A stretch of DNA of 64,000 nucleotides from positions 11,106,120 to 11,170,119 of the forward strand of contig OX375880.1 of assembly GCA_947359465.1 (NCBI GenBank), given 5' to 3'. The notes under the pieces were generated by a model that saw nothing but the letters and a program-made list of their open reading frames with translations, was not told where the DNA came from and ran no database searches. Source of the DNA: Metellina segmentata. Taxonomy: Eukaryota > Arthropoda > Arachnida > Araneae > Tetragnathidae. How positions within the stretch are numbered: the first letter of the stretch is position 1; each line of letters begins with the position of its first letter. Below, in pieces: positions 9,001 to 19,621 of this stretch. The position numbers were made by a program, and so were the translations under genes.

Positions 9001-12000
9001 TTAGTTCATAAGTCCCATTTGTTGACACAAGATCAATAACCGAGGCTTGGTTAATGGCTTGGTCATAATATCAGCAAGTTGTCTTTCGGTTGATACTTTT
9101 TCAACATGCACCTTGCCTTCCATCACTTTTTCACGAATAAAGAAATGCTTGATTTCGATATGTTTGGTCCTTCCATGATATTCCGGATTGTGGGCAAGCT
9201 TTACAGCTGTTTGATTGTCTACATGAAGTGAGGGCACTTCTTTTAGGTTCACTATTCCCTGATACAGTCTTGTAAGCCAAATGACTTCTTTGACAGCCTC
9301 AGATGCTGCCACAACTTCAGCCTCTGTGGTTGAAGTGGCTACAATAGATTGTCTCTGACTGTGCCAAGAAATTGCACCTCCGGCGTATACCATTACTGAA
9401 CCAGATGTTGATCTTCCTGTATTAGAACATCCACCAAAATCTGCATCACTGTAGCATTCCAGCACTCTACTTGTACCAGTTACATGGTAAGTGATTGCCA
9501 GATTAGTTGTACCTGCTATGTAGCGGAACACTCTCTTTACTCTCATAATATCCTCTGTAGATGGATTTTCTAGTGACCTGGATAGAAACCCAACACTGTA
9601 AGCTATATCTGGCCTTGTTCCCACCATCAGATACATTAAGGCACCAACCGCCTGACGATATGGGAAATCCGGTCTTTTGGTGTCCTCAGGTTTCAGGAAC
9701 TTAGATTCCTTTAGCATGGGAGTTAGTGCAGGTTTGCACCCTTCAAATCCAAACCGCTGGAGGATTTTTCTGGCATATCCTTTCTGATTAATTTCAATAG
9801 AGCCATCTTTGTGACGTTCAATTTCAAGTCCCAGAAAGCAGGAAACTTTTCCAATGCACATCTTAAATCTAGCTTTTAATTCTTTAAGGAATGCATCCAT
9901 GTCCTCATGGTTAGTTGCAGCAACCAGTCCATCGTCAACATATAACACTATGAGTACTTTATTACCGTTCTCTTCTCTAATATATAGACACGGGTCAGCA
10001 TCACTTGCTTTAAAACCAAGTGTCAGCAAAAACTGGCCAAAACACTTGTTCCAGCAACGTGGAGCCTGTTTCAGACCATACAAGCTGCGCTTGAGCCTGC
10101 AAACGCGTCCTGTTCCATCCTTATAGCCTTCTGGCTGTTGCATGTAGATGGTTTCATCAAGTTCTCCATACAGAAAGGCTGTTGATACGTCAAACTGCGA
10201 CAAATACATTTTCTCCTCAGCAGCAATGCTCAATATTGCACGTATTGTTCCCAACTTAGCTACTGGACTGTAAGTTTCACTGTAATCAATGCCTTGGCGT
10301 TGACTGTAACCTTTCACGACAAGCCTAGCTTTGTATTTGTTGATGCTGCCATCTGGATTTGTCTTGATTTTGTAGACCCATCTGCATGGTATAACCTTGC
10401 TTCCTGCTGGTAGATCAGTCAGCTCCCATGTTTGGTTTTCTTTATGAGAAGTCAATTCATTGTCCATGGCTTTCTTCCAGTTTACACTTTCTTTGCCATT
10501 AACTGCCTCTTCAAATGTTCCAGGACTATCAGTCTCATAAATAAATGATTCGGCTTCCATAATGTAGTCCTCAAAACGCGCAGGCTGGTGTAATAGAGAA
10601 CGGTTTCGCAACTGTCTATCACCTGAATTTTTGAGCTCCTTACCATTGTCTTCTTCGACATCACTTGTTCCTGGCACTCCTGGCACTCCTGGCTCATTTT
10701 CTTCTGATTCATCTTCAGAATCGCTTTGAGATTTTTGTTTTCCAATCAATTTCTCCTCATCGGACTTTCCCTCATCAGGAAGTCCTTTTATCATCAGTTC
10801 AATGTGGTGATATTTGCTAGATTTCTCTTGAAAAATTACATCTCTTGAGAAAATCACTCGGTTCTCTCCTTTCAACCAAATCCTGTAACGCTCATCACCG
10901 TCATATCCAACAAGATAGCCCTTGACAGCTTTCTTGTCCATTTTCCTCCTCTTTTGAACAGGAACATGAACATAGCAAGTGGAACTCATCACTCGCAAAT
11001 GTTTCAGGCGAGGTTTCTTTTTCATCCACAATTCATATGGGCTAGCACCTTCCACTGATGATTTGCCTGTTCTGTTCAAAATATATACAGCAGAGGTAAC
11101 GAGTTCAGCCCACATTGCAGCAGGATAATTGGCATCAGGATTTGAATATTTGAATGTTCTTGCCATTTCTACAATGGTGCGCATCTCACGTTCACTGGCG
11201 CCATTTTGCTCTGACGTGTAAGGTGCAGTTAGTCTTTGCGTGATTCCTTCTTGGCATAAAACGGCACAAACTTCTTTGTTGTCAAATTCACCCCCATTGT
11301 CACTGAGAAATTCTTTAACAGAATGCCCTAAGTTTTTAGCATGAGCGAGCATTTGCTTAAGCACATTCTTTACTTCTGATTTTTCCTTAATTACAAAACT
11401 ATAGCGAAATTTGGTATAACTATCTTTGAATACAACCAAGAATCGTTTCTTTTGAAATGAGTAATCAAAGGGTCCACACACATCAGCTGAAACCAGTTCA
11501 CCAGGATGGGAAGCTTTCTTTCTGGTTCCGAATGGTAATCGATGTGCTTTGCCATAAACACATGATTCACAGGGTTCGTTATCTAGGCGAACACTGATTC
11601 CCAGTTCTTTTTGCAATATATCTTTGATGTGGCGTTTATCTTGATGTCCCCATCTTTCATGATACAGCTGCAACAAGGAGCTGTCTTCCACAACTGCATT
11701 TACTTCTGCTCCTTTCTCAGGCACAATCGGTTCAATAGCAGCGTTGAAGAGAGTTCCATTTACACTTCGTGTTCCATATAGTACAGCTACTCCATTGACT
11801 ATTAGCCAACACTCAGTAGGGGATGACCTGAATTCACTATTGACATTCCTATCTTGAGCAGCCAGCACTGAAAACAAGTTTCTGCTTATCTCGGGCACAT
11901 ACCAGACATCTTGTAGTTGAATTTCTTGGCATTTCTCATTAATAGTGGTCTTTACACAAATAGTGCCTTTTCCGAGTGCAGCCAAGGTTTCTTTTCCAGC

Positions 12001-13002
12001 AGCCTTAATGCAACAAGGACTATGGAAACTAGTAAACTCTACAAAATACTCTGGACAATTTGTGATATGACGAGTTGCTCCGTTATCAACCCAGAAGGAC
12101 GTTAAATCCATTTCAGCAGCACAGACTTCACCACAGATGGACATCAGGGACACATTGGCAGTCTCCATGTTTCCATTCACTGGTTTTTTCCTGCTCGGTC
12201 TTCCATCGGAAATCCACTTTCGGCAGTCCTTCACCCAGTGTCCCCTTTTGTTGCAATAGTTGCAGACGTCTCCTTTCCTTGATTGCTTCAGGAATCTACC
12301 CTTGCCATCTTGCTTATGCCTGTCTTGGTTAGTAGCTGGCAAAGCTTCCTGAATGGTTCTTTCACTCGTTTTAGATTTTGCAAAATTCCTCTCAAACATG
12401 CACAGTTGATTTGTAAGTTCATCGAAAGTCCGGTCCTCATTTTTGGCTAACAACATCCAACTGGACTTAAACGTCTCAAAGCTGCTTGGCAAAATATTTA
12501 AAACTTTGCACACTAGCATTAGATTTGGTAGCTTGTTTTCACCTCTATCTTTGAGACCGTTGTTCAGCTCGTTCCACAGACTCCTGAGTTTAGCAATGTG
12601 TGTGGAAACATCATCGCAAAGTGACCAGTTAAAAGCAAAAAATTCTGTACAAATTTTGAATAGCTGATCTTTTGAAGTGGCTTCAAACTGCTGTTTTAGA
12701 GCTTCCCAAGCCTCACATGCAGTCTCTTTGTCCATGATTTTCTGATACACTGTATCAGTAACCGTACTTGCGATCATAGACTTGGCATAACTATTTGCCT
12801 TACGGTAGAAATCACTCTGTTGCTTGTGATCCTTGATTGCATCTGCATTTTCTGAGCTGAGCAAAGGTTCTGGCTTGACTAGCTTGCCATCAATCACTTC
12901 TAGAGCTCCTTCATGGTAATCTAGCAAGTCTCTAATTTTTCTTTTCCAAATTGGCCAGTCAGATTCTCCAGTTAATAATTTAACGTGTCTTGCTAAATCC
13001 AT
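9001..13002 (-). CDS. Copia gag-pol polyprotein (gag, protease, integrase, RT, RNase H)
   Basis: A 1333-codon frame. I chose the ATG at 13002 (MDLARHVKLLTG, the usual copia gag start); the frame is open back to 13137, adding 45 unusual residues. Domains from that start: gag about 1-245; zinc knuckle CNYCNKRGHWVKDC at 247-260; aspartic protease with DNGATRH at 306; HHCC zinc finger about 449-481; integrase catalytic D507, D568, E604 with 35 residues between the last two, the copia spacing; an acidic linker about 740-790; reverse transcriptase with D938 and YVDD at 1021-1024; RNase H about 1170-1300, ending in ADIMTKPL near the C terminus. The protease has Asn where many relatives have Ser after Asp (DNGA rather than DSGA). 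The gene is unbroken, in line with a young element. It supplies reverse transcription and integration in cis. Confidence 0.95.
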   Translation of the reverse strand: MDLARHVKLLTGESDWPIWKRKIRDLLDYHEGALEVIDGKLVKPEPLLSSENADAIKDHKQQSDFYRKANSYAKSMIASTVTDTVYQKIMDKETACEAWEALKQQFEATSKDQLFKICTEFFAFNWSLCDDVSTHIAKLRSLWNELNNGLKDRGENKLPNLMLVCKVLNILPSSFETFKSSWMLLAKNEDRTFDELTNQLCMFERNFAKSKTSERTIQEALPATNQDRHKQDGKGRFLKQSRKGDVCNYCNKRGHWVKDCRKWISDGRPSRKKPVNGNMETANVSLMSICGEVCAAEMDLTSFWVDNGATRHITNCPEYFVEFTSFHSPCCIKAAGKETLAALGKGTICVKTTINEKCQEIQLQDVWYVPEISRNLFSVLAAQDRNVNSEFRSSPTECWLIVNGVAVLYGTRSVNGTLFNAAIEPIVPEKGAEVNAVVEDSSLLQLYHERWGHQDKRHIKDILQKELGISVRLDNEPCESCVYGKAHRLPFGTRKKASHPGELVSADVCGPFDYSFQKKRFLVVFKDSYTKFRYSFVIKEKSEVKNVLKQMLAHAKNLGHSVKEFLSDNGGEFDNKEVCAVLCQEGITQRLTAPYTSEQNGASEREMRTIVEMARTFKYSNPDANYPAAMWAELVTSAVYILNRTGKSSVEGASPYELWMKKKPRLKHLRVMSSTCYVHVPVQKRRKMDKKAVKGYLVGYDGDERYRIWLKGENRVIFSRDVIFQEKSSKYHHIELMIKGLPDEGKSDEEKLIGKQKSQSDSEDESEENEPGVPGVPGTSDVEEDNGKELKNSGDRQLRNRSLLHQPARFEDYIMEAESFIYETDSPGTFEEAVNGKESVNWKKAMDNELTSHKENQTWELTDLPAGSKVIPCRWVYKIKTNPDGSINKYKARLVVKGYSQRQGIDYSETYSPVAKLGTIRAILSIAAEEKMYLSQFDVSTAFLYGELDETIYMQQPEGYKDGTGRVCRLKRSLYGLKQAPRCWNKCFGQFLLTLGFKASDADPCLYIREENGNKVLIVLYVDDGLVAATNHEDMDAFLKELKARFKMCIGKVSCFLGLEIERHKDGSIEINQKGYARKILQRFGFEGCKPALTPMLKESKFLKPEDTKRPDFPYRQAVGALMYLMVGTRPDIAYSVGFLSRSLENPSTEDIMRVKRVFRYIAGTTNLAITYHVTGTSRVLECYSDADFGGCSNTGRSTSGSVMVYAGGAISWHSQRQSIVATSTTEAEVVAASEAVKEVIWLTRLYQGIVNLKEVPSLHVDNQTAVKLAHNPEYHGRTKHIEIKHFFIREKVMEGKVHVEKVSTERQLADIMTKPLTKPRLLILCQQMGLMN

Positions 13003-13214
13003 TCTTTCTGGAATCGTTTGCTTGAGGTGAAACGAGTTCTTAATTATAATCACAAATACTGTCGAACTAGACACAAGTTTGGCTAAGCAATAGCAGTCTA
13101 TCGTTAGCGGTATAGCTAAGCCTAATAGCGGTAGCAATTGCTTCCAAATGTATAGTGAATCTATTATTCTATTAAAAAACTCATCGATTTACTTACTAGC
13201 ACAGGTTCCAGCGA

Positions 13215-13231
13215 GTTGATGGCCCATAACC
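13215..13231 (-). promoter_or_regulatory. Copia primer-binding site (half-tRNA type)
   Basis: On the minus strand GGTTATGGGCCATCAAC directly follows the 5' LTR. The Drosophila copia primer site, complementary to the anticodon-side half of initiator methionine tRNA, also begins GGTTATGGGC. This element therefore probably uses the same internal tRNA-fragment priming. Confidence 0.8.
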
Positions 13232-13434
13232 TGTTTGAATAATTCTTTGAAAGATGTTATTTAGCAGAGATAATCTAACGTTACTTTATTGAAAAAAGAA
13301 AGAACCGTAACAAAAAAGAGATCACAATTAAAGCTAGCGAAAAAACAGCACGAGCCACTTAAAAGATAGAACTAATACAAAAAAGTTACAGTTATAACAA
13401 AACACGTTAACACTTAGAATAACTAGTTACAACA
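13232..13434 (-). repeat. Copia 5' LTR
   Basis: 203 bp, matching 8768-8970. On the minus strand it reads TGTTGTAACT...TTCAAACA. It should hold the promoter. Confidence 0.93.
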
Positions 13435-13439
13435 ACAAT
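13435..13439. repeat. Copia target-site duplication, right (ACAAT)
   Basis: Exact copy of 8763-8767. Confidence 0.9.
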
Positions 13440-13880
13440 CTCTTGCGAAAATATAAATAATCAGTTGAAAAATCAATTATTAAAAGAAAATCAAATGTAT
13501 AAAGTATCTATCTGGTGTCAAATTTTCCGCAGATTTCTAATCCGTTTAAATTTTTAATCTATCTTTAACGATCCGGTTTTACAGAAAACCCAGTAATTTA
13601 CAGAAACAATGCAAGTGAAAATTTTTTTTTTTGCTTTCTTTTGCTGAAATTGCAAGACAGCAGGAAATGAACACGTTTATTTTTTGAACGCGAAGGTTCA
13701 CGTGCCGTTATAATCTCTTACGAAAATATAAAAGATTCAATTTAAAAATTATTTATTTAAAGAAAATGATGTTTTTAGGTATTGATCTAATGTGAAATTT
13801 TTCGCAGGTTTCAAATCCGTTGAAATTTTTACTCTATCTTCAACGATTTAGGAGATAGAAAAAAGAACTGCAAACTGCTT
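13440..13880 (-). mobile_element. Helitron interior, remainder beyond the copia insertion
   Basis: Continues the Helitron family sequence (two tandem-like blocks with CTTGCGAAAATATAAA and GAGATAGAAAAAAGAACT). The 5' terminal TCTCTA end is missing, so this copy is truncated. Confidence 0.65.
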
Positions 13881-14031
13881 CCCAAGTGTCCTGGTTTGAA
13901 AGAAATTTTAAATTCAGTGTGTAAACAGAAAAGACTGCAGAACGAATATCAGGGAAACTCTATAGCACCATCCGTTGATGACCATAAGTCACAGTCGAAA
14001 GGACAATATCCATTGTGTCTTTCGGACTGCG

Positions 14032-14374
14032 GGCTGACCAATCGGTCTGGTGGTTAAGGTGTTAAGCTGGTTAAGGTGTAAGGTCGATCAGAAGGTTTCT
14101 GGTTCGAATACGGGTCAGTGAATGGATATTTGTAAGCACATGGAGTAGAGGGGGCTGGTGCACCTTAAATCTGTAGTAACCAAAAGTTGGGTTGGACTGA
14201 ACGTTTGAGGAGTGGGGTGTCATCTCAGGTATTGCCTCCTCATTTGCCCGTGGTTCAAAATTCCGTGGTGTTGTCGTCCTCGGATCTTTCTCTTAGGGGA
14301 TTGATCCCGGACCGTCGTCAATAGCCGGCCGTGTTGCTCTAGTACGACGTTAATTAAAGTTACTTTACCTTACC
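14032..14374 (+). repeat. tRNA-derived SINE, family 1
   Basis: tRNA-like head with GGTGGTTAAGGTG (box A region) and GGTTCGAATACG (box B), then the family body, ending TACGACGTTAATTAAAGTTA. The head carries a short internal duplication (TTAAGGTG twice). Confidence 0.8.
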
Positions 14375-14376
14375 TT

Positions 14377-14755
14377 CGAGCTGCGGTGACTTGGTTGGAA
14401 GAACAACGGTTTACCAACCGGAGGGTTGTGAGTTTGAGTCCAACAAACATCGTTGTGTACAAAGGGAGAATGGTACACGTAAAATCTATCGTGGTCTAAA
14501 ATGTTCTCATGTTGGTATGGTGTGTAAGTTTGGGGAGTGGAGTGCCATCTCAGGTGTTACCTCGTCATCTGACCGTGGTTCAAAATGATGTGGTGTTGTC
14601 TTCGGATATTTTCATTAGAAGATTGATCCCAGACCGTCGTCAATAGCCTGCTGTGTTGCTCAAGTATGATTTTATCGGATCTTTCCCTTAGTGGATTGAT
14701 TTCGGAGCGTCATCAATAGCCCGTTGTATTGCTCTAGTACGACGTTCTGTCCGGG
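14377..14755 (+). repeat. SINE family 1 variant with duplicated 3' end
   Basis: Different head (ACCAACCGGAGGGTTGTGAG) joined to the same body. The 3' segment (GATCTTTCCCTTA to TACGACGTT) occurs twice (about 14585-14668 and 14678-14745). Confidence 0.65.
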
Positions 14756-14975
14756 ATTAATCCCCTAAGGGAAAGAATCGAGGATGACACCACGTCATTT
14801 TTAAACCATGGTCAGACAACGAGATGACACTCGAGCTGGCACCCCACTCTCCCTACTTCCGCACCATGTCAACGTGAGGACATTTGAGAAATACAACGGA
14901 CAGTGGAAGACCGTCTGGGATGAAACCCGAAGTCAAAGATCCGAGGACAACACCACGTCAATTTGAAAAACCGGA
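14755..14975 (-). repeat. SINE family 1 fragment, inverted
   Basis: Body sequence in reverse orientation; forms an inverted pair with the copy on its left. Confidence 0.6.
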
Positions 14976-15164
14976 GTTGGGATTCTGATTTAAAAAATGA
15001 TAGTTTTCAGATTGGAAGTAAGTCTGTTGGTGCCATGTAAATATGCAATTGGCAATACATGCTTTAGTTTCCAAATGCAATTTTAATTCCTGTTTGGCTT
15101 CTACATGCACAATTTCCTAATCGATTCCACTTAAAGACTTTGAAAGACACACAGTTCCTTCAAT

Positions 15165-15495
15165 GGATTAGGTAAGGTAATTTTAATTAACGTCGTACTA
15201 GAGCAACGCAATGGGCTATCGACGACGGTCCGGGATCAATCCTTTAAGGGAAAGATCCGAGGACAACACTTCGTAATTTTGAACCACGGTCAGATGACGA
15301 AGCGACACCTGAGCTGGCACCCCACTCTCCAAACTTCCACACCAACCCAACGTGAGGACTTTCGGCCACGACAGATTTAATGTGCACCATCCGCATCTAC
15401 ACCATACGGCTTACAAACATCCATGCACTGACCCGGGTTCGAGCCAGGAACCTTCCTATCTAGAGGCTAACACCTTAACCACCAGACCGGATACA
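15165..15495 (-). repeat. SINE family 1, near full length
   Basis: Reverse orientation, from the tail (AATTAACGTCGTACTAGAGC) to the tRNA head (GGGTTCGAGCC box B and CCTTAACCACCAGACCGG). Confidence 0.8.
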
Positions 15496-15700
15496 AATTT
15501 CCAATAACCAATCACGAATACTCGTTGAAAAATTCCTTCCTTCGAACTTCACAATTTGACATTGGTGAAGTTGTTCTGCTATGCAATGCCACCTAGCACC
15601 AAAACTTGGCCGAACATTTACATCAACCCCATATTTACGTAATACTATTGCGATTAAAAAATCCGATGGAAATTATTTATGTGTGTACCAATCGTCTTAC

Positions 15701-15850
15701 CTTCCTCACAACCTTCAAATTCTATTGAGTGGGGCGATAACTTGTAGTAATATCCGTCCCTGCATTTGCAATAGTAGCTGCCCTGCGTGTTGACACATTC
15801 CGATGTGTCCCGATAGCGACAGGCGTTGACCTCCAAGCACTCGTTGATGT
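15701..15850 (-). CDS. Calcium-binding EGF exon, last EGF module before the membrane anchor
   Basis: Acceptor CCGCAG before 15850, donor GAAG|GTAAGA after 15701; 150 bp, phase 1 in and out. Encodes DINECLEVNACRYRDTSECV and continues to a six-cysteine EGF fold with NTQGSYYCKC and a long last loop ending GCEE. DINEC plus the N..GSYYC pattern is the calcium-binding EGF consensus. Forms a pair with the 18698-18838 exon, as tandem cbEGF modules do to stiffen ectodomains. The residues before the splice site read through as non-coding intron, so the reading frame start is the acceptor, not an ATG. Confidence 0.88.
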
Positions 15851-16159
15851 CTGCGGAAATTGAAAACATTTCGATTAACACGCATTGTTTCAATTTATCA
15901 TCGCTGTCTCTCTATGGAAGAAATCAAAACAGTTGCTAAAGGACCACTATAGAGAATCGAGTATCTTATCCTAAAGTAGTGTGTTGTATTCTGCACACCA
16001 TTCTAAAGCTTTGGTTTCCTAAGAAAGTGGAACCGTTAACTAACAGCCGTGATACGTCATGATGCCGCGGGCATAACTAGGCGGCCGTCTACATAAGAGT
16101 CCAGAGGTGTCAACTTAGACGGACAGAATACGTTGGAGAATGGGCAACACAGACGGCTG
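15851..16159. other. Intron, nothing recognised
   Basis: No exon, tandem repeat or transposon end seen. Confidence 0.4.
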
Positions 16160-16515
16160 TCGTGGTTTATTTCATTCGAGAAACAAAACATAGTGGTTTT
16201 TTATTCTCTAGTTTAAAGTTTCTAAATTCGGGATCGTTGAAGGTAGAGTGAAAATTTCAACATATTTCAAATCAGCGTAAATTTCTACGCCAGATCGATA
16301 TCAAAAACAGTTTTATTATTAAATTATTTACCATTTGACTATTTAATTATTTATTAAATAATTAATTATTTATTTAAAGAAAATCACATATAAGGTATCG
16401 ATCGGGTGTCAAATTTTCCGCAGATTTCAAATCCGTTGAAATTTTCATTCTGTGTTTAACAATCCCGATTTTACAAAAACGAATAAATCAATGGCAGTCA
16501 AAAATGTTTATTTAT
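16160..16515. mobile_element. Helitron-family internal fragments, inverted pair
   Basis: About 16225-16290 matches the Helitron interior in one direction (GGGATCGTTGAAGGTAGAG). About 16375-16490 matches the same interior in the other direction (AAATTTTCCGCAGATTTCAA). Both termini are missing. Confidence 0.5.
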
Positions 16516-17181
16516 TTCGCTCCTCTTCGTTCGAATCGTTTGGAGCAGGAAATGAAATCTTGACGCTACAAGAGAAAAAATGTTCCCCAACTGTTTGAGA
16601 CCGCTATGACGACAGTCATGGAAATGGCGGCTCCGATCATTTTCGTTATGCTCACAAACAACGCTCTCTGGGAAACCAACACCATGTGTTAGTATACACA
16701 ACCTTTTAGTGACGTCACCCACCGATACATCACGGCTACGCTTTCTTTGGAAACCGAAGCTTAGAGCAGACAATGGTCGTACACAGCGTAGACCGAGTGA
16801 TGCTTCATACATCACTCGACCCTCCCAGTGGTTTCGACGAGAAGTCGTCCACTCGTCCATCGCGATCTATCCCACTTCAGCAATGACGAGATATCTCGTC
16901 GTGAGAATATTGCTGATTGTTTGAAGACGACGAGATGAAGGTCTGGACTGTTTTTTTCTAATGACGAATTACCCATCAAGTCACGGAAGCCTGGTAGATA
17001 CTTTTTTCTATTAAATTAGCCTTCTTTCATCTCGATTAGACAAACAGGTCAAAATATACATGTGATTATGGGTAGGGCAAGTGTTCCAAATATCGCTCTG
17101 TGCTTTACATAGCCTACTCTTGTTTCCAAGCTTCTATGCGTAACATCTATGAGTTTATGTAGTTACCTTAACGGTCTATGG
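16516..17181. other. Intron, no supported feature
   Basis: Chance frames on both strands (for example 16498-16860 minus) lack recognisable domains or splice logic. Confidence 0.4.
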
Positions 17182-17815
17182 CAGGGGTTTCCAAACTTTT
17201 AGTAACTGCGTACCACTTGAAATTTTTAGAAGTTTTTGGCGTACCACCCGTCTTATATTTTTTTAGAAACAGATATCTAATGTCAGAAAAGTGCCCAATG
17301 GCTTGTTTTATTTTAATTTTATTTTATTTTAATACTAAGAACGCTTCATATTTTATGATTAATGCACTTGTATTTCGTATTAACGATGTTTTCATAAAGG
17401 AAAAAATAAAACGATAGTTGAAAATTACAGTTTTATTTTTTACTCACAGGTCTAAAAACAAATAATTTTAAATAATTAGTACAAACTAAGCAAACAAAGA
17501 TTTACATAATCAAAAATCAATTTTAGTGCTAAACCTTGCTGTTTGTCTTTTATTAAAATATCAATATCAGGAGCAATGGAGCTTAACTTCACTCTTAAGT
17601 CCTCTTCAACACTTACTATGTTTACTTTTTTTTATAAAAAAGTTCAGAAAAACCACTTTTACATAAGTAACTAGTAACAAATGGCATAAGAAATGGCATA
17701 ACGTGTTTGTACATACTAAAAAATCGAACAAACTTCGTAGAATATTTGGATCGCTCGTATCATCCTTGCGTACCACTTGAAACGTTGCCGCGTACCACCG
17801 GTTGGGAATCCCTGA
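17182..17815. mobile_element. Non-autonomous hAT element
   Basis: The left end is CAGGGGTTTCCAAAC. The right end, reversed, is CAGGGATTCCCAACC, followed by matching GTACCACTT/GTGGTACGC subterminal sequence. Flanking 8-mers GTCTATGG and ATCTAGGG agree at 6 of 8 positions, consistent with an old 8-bp hAT target duplication. No transposase. Confidence 0.7.
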
Positions 17816-18409
17816 TCTAGGGTTTTGCCACACGTAGCGCCACCGGCAAGTTTCCTATGAAATCTATCTACAACACTATTGCATCTGAAGTATTTGAGGC
17901 TGTGATCACACACAACTTATGTTTTGTCTCCAGTCCATTCAGGGAATATCCAGGTAAATGTTTCCAAATCATCATTTCGTTTATATGACTCTAAAGTACA
18001 TTGAATACTAAAGGTAGGTATGTATGCTCTACTAGCAATTCGTGTCTAATAGAAGCTCCTAATTTCGCCTGTTGGGTGGTAATAGGAAAGAGGGGTAGGC
18101 GATACAAGGAACCCACTCTTGAAAATTCTCATGGGAAACTTTTTGAAGTTTTACTGGTTAACTTAAACTGACATAAGTAAAGAAGGTATAGGATCTCTGG
18201 AAACCAAAGAAGAATAGTTCCTAGTGATATTCATTTACTTTCCAGCTTGATTTCCGTTGAGGCTGAGATACAGAGAAATAGGATAGGTGATATTTGGAGC
18301 ACCTACTCTCTTGATTACATACTTCTATTTACTTTGAATATTTTAAACTATTAAAACTTGTCCCACTATAAAACTTTAATAAAGCTAAGACAAATAGTGA
18401 AATGGGGGA
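17816..18409. other. Intron, nothing recognised
   Basis: AT-rich; no exon, no repeat end seen. Confidence 0.4.
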
Positions 18410-18540
18410 AAAAGTTTAAATACACTGAATTTTAAAGACATCGATGTTTTTGGGTCGATGTATTATCAACATCATGTTTTAATTTTGAACATCGATGTTT
18501 CAAAACATCGATGTTTTGCTACCGATGTCGCATCCCTACT
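18410..18540. mobile_element. CATCGATG-palindrome MITE, third copy
   Basis: Contains repeated ACATCGATGTTT palindromes and the same GATGTCGCATCCCTA terminus as the copies at 7384-7830. The left end is truncated. Confidence 0.6.
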
Positions 18541-18697
18541 ATACACTCGAGTTTTAGGACAAGAGGCTTTGAAAATTTGAGGTTGCGTAGAAGCATGTCA
18601 AAATATTTATCATTTTAGGTCATATACTCGGACAGTACGAAGAATCGAGTTTATTACCGGAAGAGTTCATGAGCAAGAAATGTTGGACGAATCTCAC

Positions 18698-18838
18698 CCT
18701 TGCATCCATAGTGCTTGGGATCGTATTGGTCGCTCCATGGACGATATCCAAAATCGCAGTTGCAGGTGTAGCTCCCCTTCGTGTTCCGGCAAGTGGTCGT
18801 TTTGGGGCAAGCAGTCCGATTCAGGCATTCATTGATAT
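18698..18838 (-). CDS. Calcium-binding EGF exon (first of the pair)
   Basis: Acceptor TATACAG before 18838, donor AAGG|GTGAGA after 18698; 141 bp, phase 1-1. Encodes DINECLNRTACPKTTTC followed by RNTKGSYTCNCDFGYR and a long final loop to GCK: six cysteines and the DINEC / N-T-K-G-S-Y calcium-binding pattern. NRT at the second-loop start is a potential N-glycosylation site. It splices in frame to the exon at 15701-15850. Confidence 0.88.
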
Positions 18839-19091
18839 CTGTATAAGATAGGGAATAACTGTGCATAGAAAGGTCGAACATATCAAGATGGCGGTAGAAT
18901 ATGTAAAAAGGATAATTTGCTGGTGGCAGATCACATCCCTGGCTATTTCAATTGCGCAATACATCCATCAAAGTTCGGAAACTCAAATGCACAAAAAAAT
19001 GCAGAAGTAAAACCGACATGTAAGACACGTAATCTATTTTGTCGAAAACCGTTCAAACGTGTTCCCCTGTACTTAATCAATTCTAGATATA

Positions 19092-19621
19092 CACTATATG
19101 GACAAAAGTATTTGGACACTGCATGTTTTACAGATTAAGTGCTTTATTATTCTATATAGTAACGGGTAAGCCCTCCTTTTGCTTCTATTACAGATTCAAC
19201 ACGTCGAAGCACACTTTCCTTGAGTTCTCTGTAAGTCTGGGCATGAATAGCTATCCATGCCTCTAGCAAGGCTGCGAGAAGAGATTTTTGTGAACATGGG
19301 CATGTGTGGTGGTGTCGTACTCGACGCTCTAGTTTTTTCCCACAAGTGTTCAACCGAACAGGCTAGTCAAGATAATCCACAAAGAAAATTCTCAGAAAAC
19401 CAGTCCAGCATACGTTTTTATTATGACATGGAGCTTGATCGTGTAGGTAGAACCAACCATCATCGCCGTAGTATTGTCATGGTGTAGGCAAGGCCGAATT
19501 GTCCAGAACGTCGAGGTACATAAAGCATCGGGCCGAGTCCTAGTCCAGAAAAACAACCCCACGCATAGATAGATCCTCCTCCTAAATTCTGCAGTGTCTA
19601 AATACTTTTATCCATATACAG
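19092..19621. mobile_element. Internally deleted Tc1-like transposon
   Basis: Terminal inverted repeats: left CACTATATGGACAAAAGTAT, right reversed CTGTATATGGATAAAAGTAT, next to TA. The minus strand between about 19353 and 19150 retains the C-terminal end of a Tc1 transposase (YRELKESVLRRVESVIEAKG). The catalytic core is gone or scrambled. Confidence 0.75.

Larger units (their letters stand above)
8768..13434 (-). mobile_element. Full-length Ty1/copia retrotransposon
   Basis: The element is 4667 bp with 203-bp LTRs at both ends that look identical by eye, a perfect 5-bp target duplication, a primer site, a polypurine tract and an uninterrupted gag-pol frame. These are the marks of a recent, potentially mobile insertion. 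It lies antiparallel to the window and in the same orientation as the EGF gene, in whose intron it sits, inside an older Helitron. A functional test is not possible from sequence, but no disabling lesion is visible. Confidence 0.95.

Noticed and set aside
16498..16860. 120-codon minus-strand frame
   Set aside because: No domain or splice support; the overlapping plus frame is equally open.
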